A stretch of 64,000 nt of DNA from Carboxylicivirga marina. Lineage in GTDB: Bacteria; Bacteroidota; Bacteroidia; Bacteroidales; Marinilabiliaceae. A program made the position numbers and the translations under genes. Below, piece by piece: positions 1 through 8,790 of this stretch. The stretch lies in contig NZ_JAENRR010000002.1 of the NCBI RefSeq assembly GCF_016612505.1, positions 1 to 64,000 on the forward strand, written 5' to 3'. Numbering within the stretch: the first letter of the stretch is position 1; the number at the start of each line of letters is the position of its first letter. The notes under the pieces are model-generated. The model did not search any database, was not told the DNA's origin, and worked only from the letters and a program-made list of their open reading frames with translations.

Positions 1-10
1 CTTTTATTCT

Positions 11-86
11 GAAGCATGATTCTTTTGTTAATATCGCACCATTAATATACTGATTATTAATGAATTAACAAAGCGAATCATGCTTC
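11..86. repeat. 12-bp perfect inverted repeat with a 52-nt spacer
   Basis: GAAGCATGATTC (11-22) is exactly complementary to GAATCATGCTTC (75-86). A T-run follows the right arm, so it could end transcription of a gene lying to the left of the window. The long loop makes a classical terminator less certain. Confidence 0.5.
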
Positions 87-282
87 TTTTTGCTTGACAT
101 TCAGCGTTTTAACTTACGTGGGAAACATCAGTGAGTAATATTAGATTAAATTTTTTACCAATTATTAATCAAGAGTTTGAATTAAATATCTATAGGAAAG
201 AGATTGAAGGAGCAATAGAGAAAAACTCTGGATTAAAATGGTATAGCCGAAGATTTTTTTGCTTGCGTTTTTTCATCTTTGA

Positions 283-359
283 AAAAATGAAGTCGGGGTT
301 TGGGGTTGAAAACCCCAGCATGATACTTAAAGCTATACCCACTATATACCATATAGAGC
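283..359. repeat. Dispersed repeat with TTGGGG/CCCC hairpin, copy 1
   Basis: About 77 bp, closely matched by 13279-13357. Both copies run from a short A-run and ATGAAG through TTTGGGGTTGAAAACCCC (a hairpin) to CTATACCCACTA and CATATAGAGC. Both lie upstream of a plus-strand gene, here BI-1 (29 bp away). A degenerate relative is at about 51800-51870. It does not code for protein. Confidence 0.7.
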
Positions 360-387
360 CATAAGTAATTACTAAGAAATAAATCAT

Positions 388-1092
388 ATGACTACAAATT
401 CGATTTCATATTCAAAAGAGCTTGAACTAGCAGCAGAGCAGCAACGATTCATGATTAAAGTATATGCATGGATGTCTTTTGCCTTAATAATAACAGGATT
501 AGTTGCAAAGTGGACCGCTTCAATACCAGCACTGGTGAATTTGATCTTTAGCAATGAAATTCTGTTTTATGGATTATTAATTTTAGAATTTATACTGGTT
601 GCCAGTTTAGTTTCTGTTGTCAAGAAAATATCAGCTCAACTAGCTACCCTTATATTTATTTTTTATGCGTTTCTAAATGGCGTGACCTTATCCGCCATTT
701 TTATAGCATTCACCGAAGAATCATTAGCAACTACTTTTTATATAACCGCAGGCACTTTTGGAATAATGAGTGCTTATGGCTACTTCACTAAATCAGATTT
801 AACAAAATTTGGTAATCTATTGTTAATGGGCTTAATCGGACTTATCGTTGCATCGGTGGTTAACCTGTTCTTTCATAATGAAATGTTGTACTGGATAACC
901 ACTTATATTGGGGTCTTAATTTTTGTAGGGCTTACAGCTTACGATACGCAAAAGATTAAGCAGATGAATATTATTGGTAATGAGGGAACAGATGAGGATA
1001 AGAAAGAAGCGATTATGGGTGCTTTAACTTTGTACCTCGATTTCATTAACCTATTTCTGTATTTGCTAAGGTTATTTGGCAGAAGAAAATAA
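388..1092 (+). CDS. Bax inhibitor-1 (BI-1/YccA/YbhL) family membrane protein
   Basis: The 234-residue protein is almost wholly hydrophobic, with about seven predicted membrane helices after a polar 25-residue N-terminus, the usual size and layout for bacterial BI-1 proteins. The ending, with a conserved ...LTAYDTQKIK... segment and a final helix around LYLDFINLFLYLLRLFG, is typical of the family. Relatives are pH-sensitive calcium-leak channels or partners of the FtsH protease system; which applies here is unknown. The gene stands alone. A dispersed repeat ends about 29 bp before the ATG, so its promoter must lie in or beyond that repeat. Confidence 0.92.
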   Translation: MTTNSISYSKELELAAEQQRFMIKVYAWMSFALIITGLVAKWTASIPALVNLIFSNEILFYGLLILEFILVASLVSVVKKISAQLATLIFIFYAFLNGVTLSAIFIAFTEESLATTFYITAGTFGIMSAYGYFTKSDLTKFGNLLLMGLIGLIVASVVNLFFHNEMLYWITTYIGVLIFVGLTAYDTQKIKQMNIIGNEGTDEDKKEAIMGALTLYLDFINLFLYLLRLFGRRK

Positions 1093-1239
1093 AGAACAAA
1101 GGCTTGACTAATTAAGAAAGTGAATCCCTGCTAGGGTAATTTACGTCGCAACTAACAAGTAGTTTGCAACCATTGATTATATCAAACGAATTGGTATAAT
1201 TCGGCTGGCATGGTAAAACAAACTAATAAAACAAACACT

Positions 1240-2037
1240 ATGAATCCAAAACAACTTGTTCGCCTTAGCAACCTTATTGGCATTATATCCATTGTACTGC
1301 TCATCTTATGGGTCTTTACTTTTATTACCATCGAAGTATTTGGGCTTAAGGTGTTCCGCGAAAACCTAACCGAGAGCTTTTACATGAGCATATTAGGTAT
1401 TCTGGCTTTGATGTCGGGCGCATTAATTATCAATATCATGTTTAACCTCACGCGCATAGCACAAAAACACAACCAGGACACTGAACTGGGCAAGCATAGT
1501 AAAAAATACGGCTGGATATTACTGGCAAGCTTTCCCGTTTTATTGCTGCTTCTTTTTGGAGGTGATTATCTAACATCGCGCAAGAAAGAGCAGGTATTGG
1601 TGCAGTCGGCCAAGTCAATTGTTGAAACCAATAGTAAAAAGAGGGCTCATCTGCTTAATTATAGCTTTGATATGGAGTGGATAAAGGAGACACAGGAGAT
1701 ACTGGATGTCTTATCTAAAACGGATGATAACTTTCCGCATGTGGCTATTCTGGTGAAGGACTCTATTTACGATGAACCGGCCTTTTTAGGCTTTACCGAT
1801 GATTACTACTATGGCATTCGCAAAGATAGTATTCCACCACACAAGCGTTCTTACATCAGAAAAACCACACAGCCCGAGCGTGACTACCTAAACAGTGTTT
1901 TTGAAGAAGGCAACGTGCATTATCGCTATAGTTCGCACGATGGTCGTTATGAGTTATTTTATCCTGTAATCAAAGGCGATCAGCGCATTGTTATCTATTT
2001 TTCGGAGTATCAGAGTTATGGGAAGATAGGGAGTTAG
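1240..2037 (+). CDS. Conserved membrane protein of unknown function
   Basis: I do not recognise this gene. From the preferred ATG at 1240 it encodes 265 residues; an in-frame ATG at 1210 would add ten polar residues. Three hydrophobic helices lie at about residues 9-34, 48-68 and 90-108, followed by a soluble domain of about 150 residues ending in IVIYFSEYQSYGKIGS. The tail has no metal or catalytic motif that I can name. It could be an anchored sensor-like domain on the inner membrane. It is 147 bp from BI-1 in the same direction, probably a separate unit. Confidence 0.75.
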   Translation: MNPKQLVRLSNLIGIISIVLLILWVFTFITIEVFGLKVFRENLTESFYMSILGILALMSGALIINIMFNLTRIAQKHNQDTELGKHSKKYGWILLASFPVLLLLLFGGDYLTSRKKEQVLVQSAKSIVETNSKKRAHLLNYSFDMEWIKETQEILDVLSKTDDNFPHVAILVKDSIYDEPAFLGFTDDYYYGIRKDSIPPHKRSYIRKTTQPERDYLNSVFEEGNVHYRYSSHDGRYELFYPVIKGDQRIVIYFSEYQSYGKIGS

Positions 2038-2102
2038 GAATGTTTATCTGCCAGATGATATAAAAAGGGAAATAACCACCAAAGAAACGGAATATACTTG
2101 AT

Positions 2103-2498
2103 ATGAAAAGAAGCAAAATTACGTATCTGCTATTGATAATCACTACCATTATCATTGGTTTAGCATCAAGATATTACGCCGAATACCTTCCGGATTTTAT
2201 TAATCTGGGTTTAGGAGATGCCTTATGGGCTTTGATGATGTATTGGATGATAGGTTTCATCTTTCCTCGGATTAGTCCTGTTAAATTGACAATTTTAAGT
2301 TTATGCATTTGCTTCCTGGTTGAATTTAGTCAGCTTTTACAAGCGGATTGGATTATTGCCATTCGAAATAATACTTTCGGTGCACTAATATTAGGAAAGG
2401 GATTTTTATGGAGTGATTTAATCGCATACACGTTGGGAGTAGGAACTGGTATGACAATTGAAAAATACCTTTTGCTCGCACGTGTGTCCTCACGATGA
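2103..2498 (+). CDS. DUF2809 family small membrane protein
   Basis: The 131-residue protein has about four membrane helices. The WALMMYWMIGF segment, the helix with FLVEFSQLLQADW and the motif FLWSDLIAYTLGVGTG match the DUF2809 family of small inner-membrane proteins, whose function is unknown. Length and topology are normal for the family. It follows the preceding gene by 65 bp on the same strand and may be cotranscribed. Confidence 0.8.
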   Translation: MKRSKITYLLLIITTIIIGLASRYYAEYLPDFINLGLGDALWALMMYWMIGFIFPRISPVKLTILSLCICFLVEFSQLLQADWIIAIRNNTFGALILGKGFLWSDLIAYTLGVGTGMTIEKYLLLARVSSR

Positions 2499-2840
2499 GT
2501 GTGAATAATGCATTCGTCAATATAATCAAAGCCACAAGAGGGAACTTCTATGATAATAACTGAGTTCTTTATCCTCGGATTACCGGCAATTATACCAATT
2601 GCATTTTAAAGTGAGACTTTAGCGAAACTTTAGAATTGCAATCGTTAATGCCGATAATAAACGAAAAAGTCTTTGGGAGTATGCGAACCAAAGGCTCATT
2701 TCGATATTCAATCGGTATTAGGTATAAAAATCTGTCTAATTGGTTTAAACACTGTAGGTCTAGTTTATAGCAATGCTGAACAATTATGACTTAAATGTTT
2801 TTATTAGCAGTAATAACGCTAGTGAACTAAATAACCAACC
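2499..2840. other. Intergenic region, nothing recognised
   Basis: These 342 bp contain no open frame with coding character, no strong hairpin and no clear TAnnTTTG promoter. They are AT-rich and separate the DUF2809 gene from the CBM6 lipoprotein gene. Confidence 0.6.
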
Positions 2841-3686
2841 ATGAGACTTTTATATTTAATTTGTATCATACCCTTGTTGCTTGCATGCGAAGGGGCACGT
2901 TTTGATTTAATATATGATAGTGCCAAACCAGACTGTTTGCTGAAAAAGGTAAAGGCAGACGAACCTTACAAAAGTCGTCTTCGTCGGATTGAAATACCTT
3001 CTCGTTATCATATCTTAGAAATAAGGCAAGGCATCACCAAAGATAAAATCATAGGTAATTTTGAGAGGCACCCCCTATTTGAAGAGAAAGGATTTAAGGG
3101 TTTACCATACATTTATGTTTTTAGTGCCGAAGGTTGTGAAGTTTATCTTGAACGGAAAGCTCGTGGCCCATATTGGCATGTAGTAGATGAAGCTCGTATT
3201 AAAGAGCTATACAATAAAAAGGTGGCGCAATTAGGTAATGAAGACACTAATGAACCGCACAAAATCCCCGGTAAAATTGAGGTGGAAAACTATTCTGATA
3301 TGTCAGGAATAGGGCCGATACAGGTTAGAGATACAGATGCCGGCATGGAAAGCCGACCTGTAGTTATGATGTTACGAAACAGCGATTGGGCCGAGTATAT
3401 GATAAAGTATGATGATGTGAGTTCATCATACAATACCCTTGAATTGAAGTTAAATATAAGATCGTTAGAACATGGGGCATTAAACATATTGTTAGATGGT
3501 AAGGAAGTAGAACAAATTGATATATCTGCCAAAACCAATAAAAAACCTTGGATGGATGTTTCTGCAAATATCCCAGTCACCTCCATAACAGATTCTATAC
3601 ACACTATTCGGGTGGAATTTAAATCCACTAAAAAATATAGTATATGCCGGATAAAACATCTTGCTTTTGAAGGATCAACAATTTAA
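2841..3686 (+). CDS. Lipoprotein with C-terminal CBM6-like carbohydrate-binding domain
   Basis: The signal peptide MRLLYLICIIPLLLACEG carries a lipobox (LLAC), so the protein is likely lipid-anchored. The N-terminal part (about 20-135) is unrecognised. Residues about 145-280 resemble family 6 carbohydrate-binding modules: KIEVENYSDMSGI at the start, a DTDAG turn, NSDWAEYMI (the CBM6 W-x-E-Y motif), then a beta-sandwich with ALNILLDGKEV and SIHTIRVEFKS. No catalytic domain is attached, so it may hold polysaccharide or glycan at the cell surface. It stands alone. The CBM6 call is a pattern match and not a search result. Confidence 0.75.
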   Translation: MRLLYLICIIPLLLACEGARFDLIYDSAKPDCLLKKVKADEPYKSRLRRIEIPSRYHILEIRQGITKDKIIGNFERHPLFEEKGFKGLPYIYVFSAEGCEVYLERKARGPYWHVVDEARIKELYNKKVAQLGNEDTNEPHKIPGKIEVENYSDMSGIGPIQVRDTDAGMESRPVVMMLRNSDWAEYMIKYDDVSSSYNTLELKLNIRSLEHGALNILLDGKEVEQIDISAKTNKKPWMDVSANIPVTSITDSIHTIRVEFKSTKKYSICRIKHLAFEGSTI

Positions 3687-3933
3687 TGCAATTAGCTTCT
3701 GTCAAAGTCTCGGGCTACCTTGTTATACCAACTCTATAACAAAATAAGCTTTAAATCATTTTATTGACCAAACGGTATTACTGCCAGTATCTTCTCGTGT
3801 AGTGGAGGTTATTTGTAATGTAAGAAGTCAACAAATCATTATTCCGCGATATTTGCAAAGAAGAATAAAGACTAATCACGCTTGATGACATAAGGAAACG
3901 GCAGGGCAATCTTATTTATTATTATCTTTCGAC

Positions 3934-4764
3934 ATGACTAAATTTCTTATTCTGACTGTTTTCATACTTTATTGTTTCTTAATTCAGGCACAAGAAACAA
4001 CTTATCAAACCAAAGAAAACATACCATACTATAACGAAACGCTTAACCAGTCCGATGACTATATCAATGAGCGTTGTGTCTTAGATGTGTATTACCCAAA
4101 CAATATGAAGTCGTTTGCTACTATCGTGTGGTTTCATGGTGGTGGCATACAAGCCGGTCATAAAGAAATTCCTGAAGCACTAAAGAACAAAGGAGTTGCT
4201 GTTGTAGCAGTTAACTATCGCTTGCATCCAAAAGTAAGCGCACCAGCCTATATTGAAGATGCTGCCGCGTCGGTAGCCTGGGTTTTTAATAACATCGAAC
4301 AGTATGGGGGCGATGCCTCTCTTATCTTTTTATCTGGCCATTCGGCAGGTGGATACCTGGCCAGCATGGTAGGCATGGATAAGCGCTGGCTTAACAAGCA
4401 TGCCATCGATGCCAACACTATTGCGGGCTTAATTCCCTTTAGCGGGCATACCATCACTCATTTTACGGTTCGCAAGGAGCGAGGTATTGAAGGCACGCAG
4501 CCAATTATTGATGATTTGGCTCCATTATACCACGTTAGGGTCGATGCACCACCATTGTTGTTAATTACTGGCGATCGTGAATTAGAACTACTGGGGCGAT
4601 ACGAAGAGAATGCCTATATGATGCGCATGATGAAAGTTGCGGGACATAATGATACGCGCATTATGGAGCTCGATGGCTACGACCATGGCATGACGGAGCC
4701 GGCTTTCCCTTTGTTGTTAAAAGAGGTGGAACGGATTGTGAAAAGGCATGGGAATCGCTTTTAA
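3934..4764 (+). CDS. Secreted alpha/beta hydrolase (BD-FAE/carboxylesterase-like)
   Basis: The 276-residue protein starts with a signal peptide (MTKFLILTVFILYCFLIQAQ), so it is probably periplasmic. The oxyanion motif HGGG starts at His68, the nucleophile elbow G-H-S-A-G-G places Ser137, and the terminal D-H-G-M-T gives His251. This is the layout of carboxylesterases and feruloyl esterases of the BD-FAE/Aes type. The substrate cannot be read; acetyl or feruloyl esters on plant or algal glycans are possible. Upstream TATCTTTC at about 3923-3930 is one base off the -7 consensus. It stands alone. Confidence 0.88.
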   Translation: MTKFLILTVFILYCFLIQAQETTYQTKENIPYYNETLNQSDDYINERCVLDVYYPNNMKSFATIVWFHGGGIQAGHKEIPEALKNKGVAVVAVNYRLHPKVSAPAYIEDAAASVAWVFNNIEQYGGDASLIFLSGHSAGGYLASMVGMDKRWLNKHAIDANTIAGLIPFSGHTITHFTVRKERGIEGTQPIIDDLAPLYHVRVDAPPLLLITGDRELELLGRYEENAYMMRMMKVAGHNDTRIMELDGYDHGMTEPAFPLLLKEVERIVKRHGNRF

Positions 4765-4769
4765 AACTT

Positions 4770-4905
4770 ATTATACCACCCCGCCTGTCGGCACCCCTTC
4801 CCGATAGAAATCGGGACAGGCTCTAAAATTCAGGAGGGGACGGTTTTTCATCATTCTCCTCCTTGTCAAGGAGGAGTACCACGAAGTGGGGAGGTGGTTA
4901 AAATG
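4770..4905. repeat. Intergenic palindromic repeat cluster with a nested palindrome
   Basis: The segment has GC-rich blocks: CCACCCCGCCTGTCGG, a palindrome TCCCGATAGAAATCGGGA (4799-4816), then TCTCCTCCTTGTCAAGGAGG and a GGGGAGGTGG block. Relatives of the last part lie at about 15695-15720, 32634-32672, 33829-33960 and 39672-39700. The TCCCGA...TCGGGA palindrome appears inserted in the larger repeat, and the same palindrome sits in tRNA remnants near 21 kb. It is non-coding. Confidence 0.7.
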
Positions 4906-4969
4906 TTTAAAAGCGATGTCCCTGAGTGAAAAGGAAGAAGTAGGCAATAATTGTACTTACTTTTAAAAA

Positions 4970-5779
4970 ATGGATATACTAACTCATACCATATCAGGAT
5001 TGGCTGCTGGTACTTTAGTTGCTGGCTTTTGCAAGGCACCCTATAGCAAGCAATTGTTAATTATCGCCATTGGTGGCCTGGCTGGTGCATTGCCCGATGT
5101 CGATGCGATTAGCCTATGGTCAGGGTTTGATGCGACGTTCGGAAAGCTGTTCGACCTAACTCATAGTGGTCGGGAAATTTATTCAGCCAAATTTTGGTAT
5201 TCACACCATGGGTTTATGCATTCGATAAGCGCCGCCCTTATAATTTCTACAATAGCTGGTGTAATAGCTTATCTTAATAATACACGATTCAAGCAGTTTC
5301 GCTTAACTGCGTTCATAAAGCATTTCAAAGTCAATCGATTCATGCATTTGGCTTTTATACTTGGTTTTCTAATACACTTATTGGAAGATATGCCAACACC
5401 AGCATCTAATTGGGGAGGGGTTAATTTGTTTTGGCCTTCAGAAACCTACATTGGCGGATTCGGGCATATATGGTGGTGGAACAACTATGATATATTTTTA
5501 ATTGTGTGTGGCGTTTTTTTATTGAACTTTTTATTGTTAGCACTCAGGTTTATTAATAATCGCGTAAAGAATATTGTTATAGCAGGTGTTTTCTGTATGG
5601 GCTTAATGCTTTCGGTAGTACAGGTTGGTTCAAGAGATTTTGATTTCGCCTATTCAGGGAGTACAAATTCCTATCATGCATTTGAAGCTAAATCGAAAGC
5701 ATTACAAAAGGAAATATTAGGAGAAGATATTTATAATTCGATGGTTACTTTCGATAATTTGCTGAGTATCTATTTTTGA
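4970..5779 (+). CDS. YdjM/DUF457-type membrane-bound metal-dependent hydrolase
   Basis: The 269-residue protein has about five membrane helices. The N-terminal MDILTHTISG and the segments GALPDVDAI, SHHGFMHSI and HLLEDMPTP supply the His and Asp residues typical of the YdjM/DUF457 family (putative LexA-regulated hydrolases in E. coli). The substrate is unknown; phospholipase-like activity is only assumed for the family. The SDR gene follows by 10 bp, so the two are probably cotranscribed. Confidence 0.85.
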   Translation: MDILTHTISGLAAGTLVAGFCKAPYSKQLLIIAIGGLAGALPDVDAISLWSGFDATFGKLFDLTHSGREIYSAKFWYSHHGFMHSISAALIISTIAGVIAYLNNTRFKQFRLTAFIKHFKVNRFMHLAFILGFLIHLLEDMPTPASNWGGVNLFWPSETYIGGFGHIWWWNNYDIFLIVCGVFLLNFLLLALRFINNRVKNIVIAGVFCMGLMLSVVQVGSRDFDFAYSGSTNSYHAFEAKSKALQKEILGEDIYNSMVTFDNLLSIYF

Positions 5780-5789
5780 AGTAAAAATC

Positions 5790-6648
5790 ATGAGCAATAA
5801 AAAAGTATTAGTAGCTGGTGCCACAGGCTATTTAGGACAATACCTGGTTAAAGAATTGAAGCAACGGGGGTATTGGGTAAGGGCCTTAATTCGTAAGGAA
5901 AGTCAAAGAGAATTATTTGATACGGTAGATGATTGTTTTATCGCTCAGCTTTCTGAGCCTGCATCGTTGAAAGGAATCACAAAAGATATCGATTGGGTTT
6001 TCTCGACCATTGGTATCACGCGTCAAAAGGATGGAATGACCTACATGGATGTCGATTACCAGGGTAATGCCAACCTATTAAATGAAGCTCTTCAGGATGG
6101 AGTGGAAGCTTTTCAATATGTTTCGGCTATAGGCGGAGATAAACTCAGACAGCTAAAAATTTTTGAAGCCAAAGAACGCTTTGTTGATGAATTAAAAGCT
6201 TCTGGTATTCAATATTCAGTGCTAAGACCCAATGGTTTTTCCTCCGATATGCGCGATTTTCTTGATATGGCCAAAGGCGGAAGGGTTTACCTGTTTGGTA
6301 ATGGTCAGTTACGATTAAATCCCATTCATGGTCAAGACCTGGCCAAAGTTTGTGTTGATACCATGCTAAGCGGCGACAAAGAAGTGACGGCCGGAGGAAA
6401 AGACATCCTGACCCATAACGAATTAGCTCAACTGGCACTGAAAGCCTGGGATAAACCCATTAAGATTAGTCATTTGCCCGATTGGATCCGACGATTTACC
6501 ATTTCCCTGGTGCGAACATTTACATCTGCCAAAACTTATGGCCCTATTGAGTTTTTTAACAGCCATGGCTTACGATAATGTTGCCCAACAATTTGGCGAA
6601 CATAGCCTTGAAGAATATTTTAATGATGAGGTGAAGAAGATGTCATAA
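5790..6648 (+). pseudogene. NAD(P)-binding SDR/NmrA-like protein with a 3-prime frameshift
   Basis: The N-terminus has a Rossmann motif GATGYLGQY (residues 10-18), and the protein resembles atypical SDRs of the NmrA/ycf39 type that bind NAD(P)H. The open frame ends early at 6578 with a non-homologous tail (NSHGLR). The next frame continues without interruption from about 6559 to a stop at 6646-6648, reading TAMAYDNVAQQFGEHSLEEY..., which looks like the normal family C-terminus. The shift coincides with a run of six T (6552-6557); five T restore one long frame. It is either a real frameshift that costs about 30 residues or a homopolymer sequencing error. The catalytic fold itself is intact. 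Confidence 0.8.
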
Positions 6649-6688
6649 GGACAATGACTATATTTAAATTCAATTAACCAATATCTTT

Positions 6689-7633
6689 ATGGATTCTACA
6701 GTATTCTTCTACATTATTATTGCTGCCTTTGCTTTTCTTTTCCTGTATTACGTGCCATGGTTATTATGGATAGTTACACTTGTTTCAGGTGTGAATATAA
6801 GCTTGACCGAAATGGTGCTAATGAGAATCCGAAAATCACCTATGAGCCAAATAGTGAAGGGATTAATTGAATCACACAAAGCGAACCTTGGGCTGAAAAG
6901 AGAAGAGCTCGAAGCTTTTGGTTTGGCGGATGGAAATATAGAAAACGTTGTACATGGTATGATTAAGGCTAAGCAATCAGGCTTAAAGCTATCTTTTCAG
7001 GAGGCTTGTCAGGCCGACCTGAATGGTGTTGATTTATTGCAGATGGTCAAAGAGAAACCGGTAAACACACAAGAGACCTTGTTGGCAACTGGTGAGACGA
7101 TGGAAGCACCGCAATTGGAAACACAGCGCTTTATTATTCGGGCAATAGAGCTTACCGACAAAGAAGCTCTTTTCGCCTACCGTTCCGATGCTATTACCAA
7201 TCAGTATCAGGGTTGGATTCCTAAAACACTTAGCGATGTAGAAGCATTTATTAGTAAAATATCCACCACATTTAATGTGCCTGATACCTGGTTTCAGTTA
7301 GCAATCATCGAGAAAGAAAGCGAACAGCTTATCGGAGACCTAGGCATTCATTTTATAGATGAAGAACAGCTTGAGTTTGGTTGCACACTTAGTAAAGATT
7401 TTCAAGGAAAAGGCTATGCCAGAGAGGCCATTCAAGTGTTAATTAATTACCTCTTTAAAGAACTTGATAAGCATCGAATAATAGCATCCATCGATCCGGC
7501 TAACAAAGCCTCAATCAAGCTGGTTGAGCACCTTGGTTTTCGCAAAGAGGCTCACTTTGTTGAAAGTATCTGCATAAATGGTCAATGGGTCGATGATGTG
7601 ATCTATGCCTTGTTGAAACGAGAATGGAGCTAA
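6689..7633 (+). CDS. FloA-like N-terminal membrane domain fused to a GNAT acetyltransferase
   Basis: The 314-residue protein is a fusion. Residues 1 to about 130 match the start of flotillin-like FloA: a membrane hairpin, VPWLLWIVTLVSGVNIS, MVLMRIRK, then the helical LIESHKANLGL, GNIENVVHGMIKAKQSGL, LSFQEACQADLNGVD and VNTQE segments. The SPFH beta core and coiled coil of FloA are missing. After a short linker, residues 144-312 form a RimJ/RimL-type GNAT domain: LETQRFIIR, the acetyl-CoA loop FQGKGYA (238-244), NKASIKLVEHLGF and a WVDDVIYALLKREW end. It is probably an acetyltransferase anchored to membrane domains. The acceptor is unknown. Confidence 0.85.
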   Translation: MDSTVFFYIIIAAFAFLFLYYVPWLLWIVTLVSGVNISLTEMVLMRIRKSPMSQIVKGLIESHKANLGLKREELEAFGLADGNIENVVHGMIKAKQSGLKLSFQEACQADLNGVDLLQMVKEKPVNTQETLLATGETMEAPQLETQRFIIRAIELTDKEALFAYRSDAITNQYQGWIPKTLSDVEAFISKISTTFNVPDTWFQLAIIEKESEQLIGDLGIHFIDEEQLEFGCTLSKDFQGKGYAREAIQVLINYLFKELDKHRIIASIDPANKASIKLVEHLGFRKEAHFVESICINGQWVDDVIYALLKREWS

Positions 7634-7685
7634 ACGATTGTCTGATTTATTGTAACTTAGACATCACTAATCTAAAATCAGCAAC

Positions 7686-8612
7686 ATGAAATCACTTCTG
7701 TATCTTTTTGTAATGAGTATTGGCTGTAGTTTCGCCATTCAATCGCAAAACAAAGTTGTGGGATACATTCCTCAACGCAGCGTAAAAGCCATCAACACCG
7801 AAACTTTTAAACGCATAACCGAAGCCATTTACTTTGGTTTGGATGTGGATGAAAATGGGAAACTTGACATTGAGAAATCAAGAGATGATTTGAATTACCT
7901 GGATTCGGTAAGGCAAATTCAGGCCGTTGATTTAAGCGTTTGCTTTGGCGGATGGGGACGTTCTGACTTTTTTGCTCCCGTATGTGCCTCGGATCAGATG
8001 CGTAGTGCTTTTTGTAAAAATGTACTTCAGTTATGCATGGATTATCAATTACAAGGCATTGATTTAGATTGGGAATATCCAAAGAATGAAGCGCAATTAA
8101 ATGATTATGTCTCTTTAGTGAAAGAATTACACGAAGTACTCCAGCCGCATGATATAGGAATTAGCATTGCCGTTGGATTCTGGGACAAACAAGCGGGTTT
8201 AGTATCGAGAATGGAGCCATACCTAAAAGGCATTAATCTCATGACCTACGACAATGTGAGTCCGTGTAAGGGACATGCATCCTATACTTTGGTTAAACGA
8301 GCAGTGAAGCGATTTATTAAGCATGGTATTCCGGCCGGGAAGTTATTTGTTGGTGTGCCTTTTTATGGGCGTCATCGCTGGCAACGACAAAAAACCATGG
8401 CCTACCGCGAAGTACCAGGTTTAGATAATTCAATCAGTAAAAAAGGACTTTACAAAGGCTATTTCTTTGATACCTCATTTACCTTAAAGCGTAAGCAGAC
8501 TTTTATAAAGGAAAATAGGCTGGGAGGTATAATGATATGGGAGTTGGGGCATGACATTGATTGTACCGAGCCTAATTCATTATTGAATGCCATTGATGAA
8601 TTTAATAAGTAA
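7686..8612 (+). CDS. Secreted glycoside hydrolase family 18 protein
   Basis: The 308-residue protein has a signal peptide (ending near SFAIQSQ) and a single GH18 barrel. The catalytic signature reads QGIDLDWEYP, with Asp126, Asp128 and the acid/base Glu130 present; the first position of the usual DGIDLDWE is Gln. SVCFGGWG fits strand 3 and GGIMIWELGHD the last strand. GH18 enzymes cut chitin or the chitobiose core of N-glycans (endo-beta-N-acetylglucosaminidase). No binding module is attached. A strong hairpin follows the stop. Confidence 0.9.
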   Translation: MKSLLYLFVMSIGCSFAIQSQNKVVGYIPQRSVKAINTETFKRITEAIYFGLDVDENGKLDIEKSRDDLNYLDSVRQIQAVDLSVCFGGWGRSDFFAPVCASDQMRSAFCKNVLQLCMDYQLQGIDLDWEYPKNEAQLNDYVSLVKELHEVLQPHDIGISIAVGFWDKQAGLVSRMEPYLKGINLMTYDNVSPCKGHASYTLVKRAVKRFIKHGIPAGKLFVGVPFYGRHRWQRQKTMAYREVPGLDNSISKKGLYKGYFFDTSFTLKRKQTFIKENRLGGIMIWELGHDIDCTEPNSLLNAIDEFNK

Positions 8613-8649
8613 TAACATCCACAATAAGAAAGGTGGCTTGTAAAAAAAT

Positions 8650-8688
8650 ACCACAAAGGAACTAAGAAAGCCTTAGTGCCTTTGTGGT
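8650..8688. terminator. Bidirectional hairpin between convergent genes
   Basis: ACCACAAAGGAACTAAG (8650-8666) pairs with CTTAGTGCCTTTGTGGT (8672-8688) with one mismatch. It lies between the GH18 gene (+) and the broken Ntn-hydrolase gene (-). The AAAGGCACTAAG core recurs at 23030-23077. Confidence 0.6.
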
Positions 8689-8790
8689 TACCATGTTGTA
8701 TTCTTAAGGTGTTGTATAGGTTTTGTGTGCAAGCTCGTTCAGCCAATTGTAGTACAAGGTAATTTCTTTTTTATCAGGATTTTGCTTGTG

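Larger units (their letters stand above)
1..387. other. Gene-free leader region with repeats
   Basis: I see no convincing gene here. A GTG-started 77-codon frame (131-364) has no recognisable domain, and its last third is made of a dispersed repeat also found near 13.3 kb, so I do not call it. The region holds a long inverted repeat at its left end and the repeat copy just before the BI-1 gene. No TAnnTTTG promoter is clear. Confidence 0.6.

Noticed and set aside
131-364. 77-codon frame before BI-1
   Set aside because: GTG start, no family, and the last third lies in a dispersed repeat.
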